64,000 nt of DNA, taken from the NCBI GenBank assembly GCA_015227615.1, contig JAALGZ010000020.1, forward strand, positions 372,001-436,000. The letters run 5' to 3'. The notes under the pieces were generated by a model, which saw nothing but the letters and a program-made list of their open reading frames with translations, was not told the DNA's origin and ran no database searches. Position 1 is the first letter of the stretch, and the number at the start of each line of letters is the position of its first letter. Origin of the DNA: Labyrinthula sp. Ha. Taxonomy: Eukaryota > Sar > Bigyra > Labyrinthulida > Labyrinthulaceae. Positions 41,485-51,679 of the stretch are shown piece after piece. Made by a program: the position numbers and the translations under genes.

Positions 41485-43002
41485 TTAGTCTTTTTTCAAC
41501 CCAGACTTAGCTTGAATCTCTATCTTATTTTGCGTACTCTTAGATATCGTTGCAAAACTCTTTTTCTCTTTACTCAAGTAACTTGGTAACCACTTTTTCT
41601 TAAACCATTCTATTGTATCAATCCAACCTTCCTCATAACTAATAATAGGCTTGTAATCCAAATCCTCTTCAGCAGCTAAATACTAATAGCATGAACTAAA
41701 ACTACCTGTAATATTAAACCATCGGTGCATCGTCAACATTCGTACAGTAAATGGCTAAAATAAATCCTAATAAAAAAGTACAGTTAGGCGAAGATTAATT
41801 TTGAAGCAAGTTGAGATTCCTTTTGTCACATAAGAAAGAGGCATAAGGAACCATCTTGGTAAATGAATTTTTTTTTGAACACTTTCGAATCCCATAGCAA
41901 CAAACGCTCTATCCATTTCTTTCCAAAAGTATAAGTATCCTTCTTTATAGGGATGAGTGTTTCCATCTGTAACAATGTAAAACTTTCCAAGAACTTTTGA
42001 ACCTTTGAACAGTTTTTCCGCAGCTATTATCAACCCATGACAATAATTATCAACGTGAGTAAAACAAATTCTACTTTCTCCATCTCCAAAGATTCTCAAT
42101 TTTCCACTTGCAGCTGCCTCTAGAAGATTTGGCAAAAATAAATTATCTCGTGGTCCATATACTTGATGAGGAGCTACTGCAACTGCATAAAACTCGCTTT
42201 CAGCTTGATCCCTAGCCTATTAAATAGAAGCAAACACATACATAATAGAATAATTCATTGCAAATGCTTCACCTTTGAATTTAGACTCTGCGTAAGCTTG
42301 AAGAAACTTTCCTTGCATTTCAGTAAAGGAGGGAAGTTCTTCTTCTTTTGGTCCATCTAAATTTTCACCGTTCATTCTCGTAGATGGACTGCTGGACATA
42401 ACAAATTTCTTTACTTTCTTCATATCACATGCTATACAATAAATATCGAGTTTTAAATATACCATGAACAACATTTTTCGTTCCTATGTAATTGACTTTG
42501 TCGTAGACTTAATAATGAAAAATATAGAAAAACCTACGCGCTTTTGGATGAAAAGGTCCCACGGCAGCTGCAATGTGGAAGACACAATCAATGTCAGTAA
42601 AATATGGAATAATTTGGTCAAAATTAGTTATGTCTGCTTTTACGTATTGGATTTTTTCGTCTTTCCTGAAAGGATCAGTAAGAAATGAAGATGTACCAAA
42701 CAGTTTTCTTTGCTTCAGCTGGGAGATCATTGATATCTACAATATCAAGGGCAATAACTCTATTATTAAAGATAATTGATATATGTACTTTTCTGCCCCG
42801 CGTTCTATAAGCATTTCAACGAGCCTCAAACTGTGGAATCTTATACGAGATTATATTTACCCAACAAAGCCGCTACCTCCAGTAACCAAGCATTTTTCTT
42901 AACATAAAAATTAGATTTCTGTATACCAGGTACTTTCCCATAGGTACCAGCTTTAGTGGTAGCTGATTGCAATGGAGAAGCTCCTGGAGCGGTTAAAGTC
43001 AT
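41485..43002 (-). CDS. 4-alpha-carboxysterol C3-dehydrogenase (NSDHL/ERG26-like), nine tiny introns
   Basis: 416 residues in ten exons. Introns: 42898-42926, 42831-42860, 42760-42788, 42666-42696, 42508-42537, 42432-42462, 42212-42241, 41755-41781, 41676-41705 (29, 30, 29, 31, 30, 31, 30, 27, 30 nt), all GT-AG. Each removal restores both frame and family sequence. Start ATG at 43002 (MTLTAPGASP). Landmarks: Rossmann TGGSGFVG (31-38), D57 for NAD, HIAAAVGPFHPKALYDKVNY (103-122), Ser cluster VMSSSPSTR, catalytic Y177-x3-K181 (AYAESKFKGE), then APHQVYGPRDN and RICFTHVDNYCHGL. Near the C-terminus are VRMLTMHRWFNIT and SYEEGWIDTIEWFKK. The enzyme oxidises and decarboxylates the C4-carboxyl sterol in C4-demethylation, usually at the ER. 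A basic 30-residue tail follows. A related 3-beta-HSD is the alternative. Confidence 0.92.
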
Positions 43003-46000
43003 GTTTGCAACTTCTTTTTTTTTATTCTTGTACGTACAGTAAAACAATATTGCGTTTATTTAATGATGGTGCAATCACATTGTATTATCACAACATTGTT
43101 CCGGAAGGAAATTTGGACAAGACCTAGAATGTATATACAGACCTAAATCCGGCGGTCTATATTCTGGAAGCTAAACAATAATCATATTTATTTGGCCTTA
43201 AACTATTTTATATCTTGTATTTGGTTAAGGTTTTCGGATCTCTTGAAAGAAACTAAGTTGATGCCCCGCTAACCTGTAGAAAACGACTGGACGAGACAAA
43301 AAACAAAACAAAATATATGTGGTATAGATACTAAAAACAGAAATTAATTAAGGGCAGCTGTTTATGATTCAAATATTAAAAAAAGAAGTTATAAAAGCTG
43401 AGAATTTATCTTTTCACGAACTTCAGTTACCCATTCTTAGTCAAACTACACACCAAAATGTTTCCAGGTGGAAATATTTTCCACTTAGTTGCAATAACCG
43501 AATCTATTAAACAAACAATAATACATGTTAATAGTTTTGTTGTATTTAAAAATTATTAGTTTTACCATTAAGCATTGTACAAATATAAAATTCTTTCAAA
43601 TAGAACACATTGAGGAAGAAATTCTCTTGCTTGAATCTGATTTACAGAACTTTAGTGGTGCCTTATTTATTGGTTGCTAAATATGTTCTGAAAAAAAGCA
43701 AAAAAGTAGGATTTATTCCATGTAAATACTTAAATTTTTTGTTTTCTAAGCGTTTTGGATCTCTGGACATGAAAATCTATTTCTTAAAATCAAGGCGGAA
43801 ATTTTTCTGAGACTGGATTAGAGATTTTAGAAAATACTGCTCTAAAAGTACAATAATGGAAAGTTCTTAATTGTCATTATAAAATTTGAATATTCGTCAA
43901 ATATTGTGTTTTACTTCTTAGAAACCCCAGGCAAGAGTACATGTGTCATTGATTATTTTTCTACAAGTTCAAACTAAACTAATAACCATAGAACTTGTGC
44001 TGAGTCAACACCAGCCTTCCATCCTCGTTAATAGTAGACCGATCCCCAATAACAAGGTACATGCTTTAAGAAGTGATATTTTTATCCTTTCAGTTAATAA
44101 AATTATCCAAATGTTAAGCAATAGTAACTAAGCAGGAATTGCAATTTATTTTAAAATATAGCTCTAGAATCGATGAATACATGTAAGCACACTATAGCAG
44201 CTAATGATAAGATTTCAATATAGAATCGTGTAAAAACTGTATTTACAATCGTTTTCATATTAGGTGTTGTGAACAATAAATGCTTTCGCATTATATACAC
44301 ATGTGTTGTATTGCATCGAAAAACAAGAGAGCTAATATCGGTTTACCATGTAAAACGGTGGTAGTACCGATTATAGGGCTAACTTGTGGCCTTAGTTGAA
44401 ATGCTGAGAATCATCTATTTATCTGTGCTTCATTAAGCTCCGTTCTATACAGTACCTTATTGCACTAACACAAAATATTTGATTTTAAAGTATGAACAAT
44501 AGGCTTTACTAGCAAAATGAAATGACCTTGTATAGTTTAACCGCCCTTAAGAAATCAAGGTTGCTTGCATTCAGTAAAATTTATTATATCTGCAACCGGA
44601 ATTTTATTCTAGAGTGACTTGGACTATGGATTGTTATAGATATAATAATTATTGGGGCATTTTAATACCAATAGTGTTTTCTTTTTCACTTGGTTCATAT
44701 ATTTTTCTTTCAGCTTTGTTGGTGTAAGCTATTTTAACACTGAAGTCAACAGAGTTTCCATTCTTATCTGTTCATTTCAAATTTACTGAAACTAATATCC
44801 ATAAAATAATAAAGTCAATAAAGGATTAATAAAGAACCATGTTGCAGGGCAAACAGAACTAATAAAAACAAAAAAACTCCTAGAGTTGTGCTGATATACG
44901 ATATTTCTCTCGAGCTTCTAGATAATATACAATATATTTTGCGATATTTAAGTGGTGTCTCAATTCATAATGCATATTCTACACATTCTTAGAATAAATT
45001 ATTAAAATTATACTCTTGTTAAAGTTGCTCATTTCCATGGAACCTCCCAAACCAAAACATAATTCTAGAAAATGCAGGGTTTATTATAATTAACCCTTCT
45101 CAAATTAACAAAGAAGTAATTCAAAGCAGGAGAGGTTAATACTATGAAGGATATAACATGAACCAACAAGGTCCCTACCGTATGATAATATCTTTGGGTA
45201 GAGAGCCTATTCAAGCATAGGTAAAATATTTTATGTTATTTAAGAAGGTATAAACCTTATGATTTTCTTCTGATTAACCAAAAATCTACATTTTCCAAAA
45301 TCGATGTTTAAGTTTCAAGTACAAGTCACTGTGAATTTTTTTTAACTTTATATTTTCTACTAAGTCTTACATTCCTTTTCAATTAAGTATATTCAGAACA
45401 TGTAATGGGATAGGAAACCATTATAGATTCTTTGAAACAGCGAGCGGGGGGGGTAGCCCAGTCTTTCACTTGATATCGTAATACGCATGATAAAAAGATT
45501 TCGCTGAATAAACCAGGTTAAGAACATGTGCTGAAACTAGGTGTAATATTGATAAAATAAGCAGTCTAAAAGAATTAAACACTGCTTCTTGAATGACTTT
45601 CCTATGTACTCGAACATTACCGTGGATTTGTTATATTATGTGTCATTTATGTGTTTTCTCTAGGTATACTCTTTTTCTTTGAGTCACAGTGCTAGAGCAA
45701 ATATAAAGAATAATAATACAGAGGGGGGTTGAGTATGGAATAAGAAAGTAGCTCTGTTTATAATCCATATAATTAAATAAACTATATTAATTCATAACTC
45801 GAGGCTTCAGTTACTTCACACATGAAAGGGGTTATTTTTTCTCACATCGGGCCTGTCACACCACATGAATTAACTGATAGAATTATATTACGAGTATTTA
45901 AGAACCACATAACTACTTAAATAATATTACATACTAAAACCTAAAGCAATTAAAGGATTGGACATAAAACGTAAAATTTACAAAAAATAGATTTGACTTG

Positions 46001-46872
46001 AACTCTGCACAGGTTCATTCCAGCCGAGGAGGTGGGGGAGATGATAAAAAGTACACTGTAGAACGATATATGGTATATAAGTAGAGCTGTCCCCAGTTCT
46101 ACAGACTTAATGAAAAAATATTTGTTTCTGATGCTAGAATATATGAAAGATGTAAAAAGATACATGAAACTAACAACAATTACTCATCTGAAGTAAACAT
46201 TAAGTCTGATTTGTCTGAAAAGATCAACATTTTGGTTGTAATAAACCTAGGATATATTTGACCAAAGTTTAAAGTGTATTCAGATATGAAAAATATTTTG
46301 AACGCTTACTGCAGATTAAATTATCTTTATTTACTAACTTGGAATATCAATGGCAATAATCAGCCATGTACAGCTGGCTCTTTCAAGAATATTACCTTAC
46401 ATTTTTGTTGATAAATAATTGATTCCAAAAATAAACGAGGAGCGATAAAAGTTTAAACCAAGATACATGAGATATTATATAGAAGTTTCAATCCATTTTA
46501 GTGAAATGTATATGGTTCGAGGTTATTTTTCTTGCAATTATATATGCAAAACTACAAATTATCAATGGCAATTCAATAACATAACCTTTTAAAAAATATC
46601 CAGAAACGCCTTGCTAAAATCTATTTCAACTGTATTCAAGAAAATACAGCACATAACATTTAGAGTAATATGATGTTTAGTAAGATTACCGTAGGTATGA
46701 ATTATTCTATGACAAAGTCTTTTGGCTATATTATTACGGAGATAGTGAACCCATCAGATATTGTCAATTACCTCAAAATACTATGCTTGGAGAATGTTAA
46801 AGTAATAATGAGCACTTGGTCCAAAGCTATAGCTTGAGTAGCTAAAGAATTATATATGATGTATACAGTATT
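43003..46872. other. Gene-poor region, nothing recognised
   Basis: 3.9 kb, AT-rich. A nine-G run lies near 45448. Open frames up to about 70 codons show no domain. No RNA gene or terminal repeat seen. Confidence 0.35.
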
Positions 46873-49140
46873 TTATGAATATTCTAGTAGTTTATTCATT
46901 TTGCTGCAAACCTTTATCCAGGAAGATTTAACCAATCTTCGCAGCAGTGCACATAAAGCGATAATTGAAACTGCTATACCTTCTTCTAGTTTAGTTCCTT
47001 TTGACAAAGGTCTCTTAAGTAAGCTTCCAATAGCAACCGCCAAAGTTTCGTAAAAAATGTAGCAGAGAACAAGACTCTATACTAGAGATTGATCAGAAGA
47101 ATTCAACCTTTTCAAATAAAACCAACCAACGAGTAATGTCCATGCACTATATATTTAAAGCTAGAGGAGACGATTAAAAATGCAAAGAAAGTGTTCTTTA
47201 GATAAAATGGTAACCTATCAAAATAGTCTACCAGAAGCTATGAAATGAAGTTAATATGTAGATTCAAAAGATTGATTTGCAAAGATGTAGTTATATTATG
47301 TGACACAATTCTATATATACAAAATCAAAATCGTGAAGTATATGAATGACACATCCAAGCAGAAAGATCTGAAAGTGAATATAAAGTTTTTAAACAGAAA
47401 AATAATATATTACTCATCCTAAAACTATTTAAGTAAAACAAAAATATTGTTTCTAAAGTTTCATGTTCTAATTCGGTGTGCATTCTTCTTCCATGCAGCC
47501 ACTTTTGAAGAATGTGTATAAAGAAACTGCGGGTCATATATGGGAAATAAATTCTTCCTGGAGGATGACAACATCAAATCTCCCCTTTTTATAATAAAAC
47601 TTCATAAGAGTTTAATAGGAGTCCTTTTATCAGCGTTTAAAGCAATGGGGCTTAGAATTTATCTTTCAAACTTAGCAAATTTGAAAACTACAAATATATC
47701 TTTTTCAAAATATTCATAGCTCATTTCGGAATCTAAGTTGTCTTGCAGTGAACCTTCTCATTGCACTTGATAGAGAGACAAATTTGCTGTAATCAGAATG
47801 AAAAAATATCTCTAAAAAAATCCATATGATGTTTTTGAAAGGCCTTTTGTTCGTGAACAAAAACTTCAAAAGAGCCACCATTGAGTAAAAAATCACCTGT
47901 CAGGAGAAAGTCAAAGATCAAGGGAGAAGCCGAGGCAAAGTACCATTTCTAAGCTACTGTTCCTAATCCTTAACAGTATTTTCAAATTAAACTTTAAACT
48001 TTATATCCTTGAATTCATATCTTTAACTAGGAGTTTTTAATTTCAAACGACACACCCGAGCCCCTAACCCGTCTTTAAATATGTGTTTTGAATATGAGCC
48101 ACCCATAACCTCATACTTTCTTCAATTTTTTCTGAGCTGAAACGTGAACTTTGAACATTAATTCCTTGAGTTGAAATTAACCCTTGAACATATATGGTAA
48201 GGATTGAATTCATAACTTTCAACGATCTCAAAAAAATAGTAGACGGATGTTTCTCCCCCTTAAAATACACCATCCACTAAGCTCTGAAGTCCATCCTCCA
48301 ATCAGAAAACCGGTTTCAATATAGAACATTTACAAGATTTCAAACTTAAAAAATGAATCTTACAAGCGGCACACCCAACTTTTTGAGTTACCCAATGTTA
48401 TTTTCATTAAAAAATGTTGATGTAATTACAACTTTGGAAACATATACTTTTACTTTATCTTTTGCAACAATTTCTAAGAACAATAATCATTCTGGCTTCC
48501 ATGCACACCATCCAATAAAAAACCCCTTTATTTCATTTATGTATGTTTTCCATTAACTATACTTTGATTTGTACATGATCAAAAAGGAAAATATCTCATA
48601 TCATCCTTATTCAATCCTTGCCTTCTAACTCCTTGGCATTCTCCACTTCGCATTTGTTAGAAACTATCTTTAACGCAATTGCAACATATATTGTATTGGA
48701 AATAGCTAGCAAAAGGTTAAATAGAGTTTTTTGTTGAGTTTTATCTTAAGCAGTGCTTCTTCTTAAATTGTCTTTTGTGATGTGTAGGTAGTTAGACTTG
48801 GACTTCTAATTGAATTGAAACTTCCATACATTGATATTTTCGTTAACCTATGATAAAAAAGGAAAGTTAATGTACTTGGATACAATTTATGATAACTTTC
48901 TTGTTTTCCTTTGTCTCTTATCAACTTTAACCCCATCTTCATTTCTCTTTCTACATTTAGCTATTCTACTTGCCTTTACTATGGATTTGAAATATCGCAC
49001 TATAATTTTGGGAACTTCCAAAGAGCCAATGAATATTGTTGTGTTAAACCTGTGGGAGTAAAGAATGTTATTCACACACTTAAAGCTTCTTTGTTAAGTC
49101 GATTCTATTATTATTACATAGTACCACGTCATTAGGCAAT
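46873..49140 (-). pseudogene. Unresolved minus-strand coding relics with a diverged internal duplication
   Basis: Several open frames follow one another on the minus strand (49075-48887, 48273-48064, 47896-47714, 47537-47325, 47060-46873). The last block reads well if a 31-nt GT-AG segment (GTTGAA...AGTATAG, ending near 47072) is removed: MDITRWLVLFEK, SLVLCYIFYETLAVAIGSLL, then a basic end LVKSSWIKVC. Two upstream blocks are diverged copies of each other: both contain GGATGGTGT, then a TATATGTT...TTAATG stretch, then GGGTGTG(C/T)CG(C/T)TTG (about 48510-48360 and 48270-48040). In both, stops interrupt the reading without obvious introns. I read this as one or two decayed genes, or a gene whose exons I cannot place. 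No family recognised. Confidence 0.3.
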
Positions 49141-49409
49141 TAAAATAACCTGCTATTATGTGTTGAAATAACCATCTGACACTTAGCGGTTTAATACTTA
49201 ATTTCGAAACCCCACGAGTTATATTGTAATATAAAGTAAGGACACTTCATCCAATTTATTATATATGAGTAGAATTAGTATGAGGAAACCTGTTGTAGGA
49301 ACAAGTATAAAAACATGGTGATGAATTTTGTATTTTGGCACACAAATAGCACACAACATATTAAGTACTAAAAATAAAACACTCAGAAGTTAGAAGAGGA
49401 TAAAACAAT
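49141..49409. other. Short spacer upstream of the two-helix membrane protein
   Basis: 270 bp, AT-rich, presumably the promoter region of the gene starting at 49410. No motif stands out. Confidence 0.3.
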
Positions 49410-50155
49410 ATGAGTTGCTTACCTTGGAGAGCACTATGGGAAACCCAATTGAAGCCACTATTGAAAAAACGAAGAGGAAAGAAGTTTACAAGAAAGACTA
49501 AACTTAAACAGAGAGCTCCAACTCAATCAACACGGTCTTTATCACAAAGCACGTTTCCAACTCAATTTGAACCATATAATGAAAGAAGACAAGGTGAAAA
49601 CCATAGTGATAGCAACCAAATAGAGCTTCAGCCGAATATTGGTTCAAATGAGGTAAAAGATGAAAAGCTCCAGATTAACTCTCATCGGGATCATCTCCAA
49701 GAATCAAGTTGACTGATAACTTTTTCGTTGTTGCACTAGCTGCTATCTACTGCCAGATGTGGAGAAGTTTGAGTCTCTTCTTGAAAACTACTCCCTTGAG
49801 CTTATGCGATAAACCTTGGAAGTATTTCAGAAAAAGAAGAAGTCTTTCAGAAGAAGTATCTGTTGGCCTAAACTATGAAAGGAAACTTAAGGATCTCGTT
49901 GCACCTAGACCAAGAATAAAAGTAAGGTTTAGCAGTATAGGAGTAATATATCATTACAGAAGAAAGCCAGCAAAGAGAGATGTCAATCTGATAAAGAATC
50001 CAACAGAACTGGATGACGAAGAAGCAGCGCAATGCCTGGTCAAAACCTGCTTACCGCTGTTGTTCTTAGCTTGTCTCATTCTTTTCCCAGACATCGTAAC
50101 CTACATAGTTCTCTTGGTGACACTTCTTTCAGTGATCAAATTCTTTAAGACCTAA
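49410..50155 (+). CDS. Two-helix C-terminal membrane protein, unknown function
   Basis: Two exons (49410-49707 and 49740-50155) around a 32-nt intron (49708-49739, GTTGAC...GCACTAG) give 237 residues. Without splicing, TGA at 49710 ends the frame after 100 codons; with it, the frame continues to a good C-terminus. Residues 1-40 are basic (KKRRGKKFTRKTKLK); 45-95 are Ser/Gln/Asn-rich and probably disordered. After the junction (STAIYCQMW) comes a basic segment (RKRRSLSEE, RKPAKRDV), then two adjacent hydrophobic helices (about 200-232, CLPLLFLACLILFPDIVTYI then VLLVTLLSVIKFF). This suggests a hairpin-anchored protein, perhaps of ER or Golgi, but I recognise no family. It is convergent with the dioxygenase; the stops are 301 bp apart. 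Confidence 0.6.
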
Positions 50156-50456
50156 CTGAATATTTGATTCTGTGCATTTTCTGAACAGATTATTTACTTA
50201 ACTTTAAACTAAGTTTGTTGCAGCATATTTTTTCGAGAGTTAAGATTTGAGTTAGTTTCCAATCTTCACGAAGCTATTACGAAGAAAAATTAGTAGATAG
50301 AAACATATAATTAACCTATACAAGTCTTAAAGACAGAATGGTATACACAAAATATACACTAAACATTACCAAGTATCCAAAATAATTTTTCTATTCTACA
50401 CAAAATTACACCTACTTTTTCTCTGACAGATGAAAAAGCTTCCAGCCAGAAAAAAA
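50156..50456. other. Convergent 3' spacer
   Basis: About 300 bp of AT-rich DNA between two convergent stops. Nothing recognised. Confidence 0.3.
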
Positions 50457-51679
50457 TTATCCTTGGGTCACGTTCTCTGATGTTGACTTAGGCTGTATGT
50501 TGGCTCGCAACTTATTTGCATGCTCGGTAGCCGAAATGAAACCCTTGAAATTATGCACCAGGTTTCTTCCATCTTCTGTGCATGAAACATCTAAACCCAC
50601 TTTCTTTCCTTGGTTCCATATATAATGCCTCACCATAGCCATATGAAAACTTCGAAACTCCATGAGTTTTTGTAAACACACTTCATGCATCTTTTCCACT
50701 TCCTTTCTCTCTGTCAATGTTATTTCTACACGCTTTAAATAACCAAGAACCGAGTATTCTTCTTTGAAGTTCACTAGTATTTCTCGATGTTCTGGAGGCA
50801 TATATCCTAACAAACTCTCTAAATTTTTCAAATATTTTTTTGTCATGAACTTCTTTGCCATATTTCCTTTTCTAGGAACGTTCAAAAACAGGTCAATAAG
50901 AGGTATTAAACTGCTTTGAGAGCCATTTGGGCTTCTGAAATCTGAACCGATGGCTCGTATCCAAGGTATAATTTTAAAGAAGAAATCTTCTCCATTGCAG
51001 GTTCGTGAAATCACAGCAAACTGCTTTTTCATTTCCACTAAGCTGTTTGCAACATCTTCCAAAGCTTGAACCACATTTCTTGCTAATGGGGCACTTCCAT
51101 TTCCTTGAGCTGTTATCTTAATGTGCGAAACGATGGCCGAGATGGCGAAGCGACCTTGATGCTCTACCATCACCTGCATCTTGTTAAAAGCTTTTTCACT
51201 CTCAGTATTAGTGAAGCTGTGAAGTACACGAATATTATCAAAGCTGAGGGGTTTTTCTGTATCTATTATCTCATAGTTATTCAGCACAAGACTAGGATAA
51301 TCCAGGCAGGGCTTCCTTCCAACCTTTTTACTCAGTTGATGCAACGTATCCAAAATATTAACTCTATCCTTCTTTACAAATTCTAGAGCTTTGTTGAAGG
51401 TGTGACCATGAACGACGACGTTGTATATCATCGCAACAACCCTGAAAGCTGATTCGAGCTCAACTTGAGTCCACTTATCACTTACATCTACGCTTGGCAA
51501 ATTTCTAACTTTTTCAACTATTTCACCTGAAAAGACCAAGGGAAACACATTTTCCAGGATTTCAAGGTGAAGGTTGAAACAAGGAGGATACTATCAAATG
51601 ATATAAGACAGGAAAATACTTGGTTGCTTGGAATCCTCGAGATGAAACTCTCTTCTTTGTTAATTCTGAACTTCCACAT
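50457..51679 (-). CDS. Indoleamine 2,3-dioxygenase-like heme protein
   Basis: 397 residues in two exons (51679-51620, 51590-50457) around a 29-nt intron (51591-51619, GTATTT...TTGATAG, phase 0). Human IDO1 has 403. The first exon supplies the ATG and FRINKEESFISRIPSNQ, which continues into YPPCFNLHLEILENVF and matches the IDO N-terminal domain. Later landmarks are LHQLSKKVGRKPCLDYPS, the SQSS box (NGSQSSLIPLIDLF), GYMPPEHREIL (282-292) and the proximal heme-ligand motif EFRSFHMAMVRHY with H336. IDO opens the indole ring of tryptophan to N-formylkynurenine in the cytosol, feeding kynurenine and NAD synthesis. In the FFxxxR motif that supplies the substrate-binding Arg of human IDO1 (FFSVLR), this protein has FFFKIIPWIR, so that Arg is absent or shifted. 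Family membership is clear; substrate is less certain. Confidence 0.87.

Noticed and set aside
41485-43002. Reading the sterol dehydrogenase as a frameshifted pseudogene
   Set aside because: All nine breaks coincide with GT-AG segments of 27-31 nt whose removal restores both frame and conserved family sequence.
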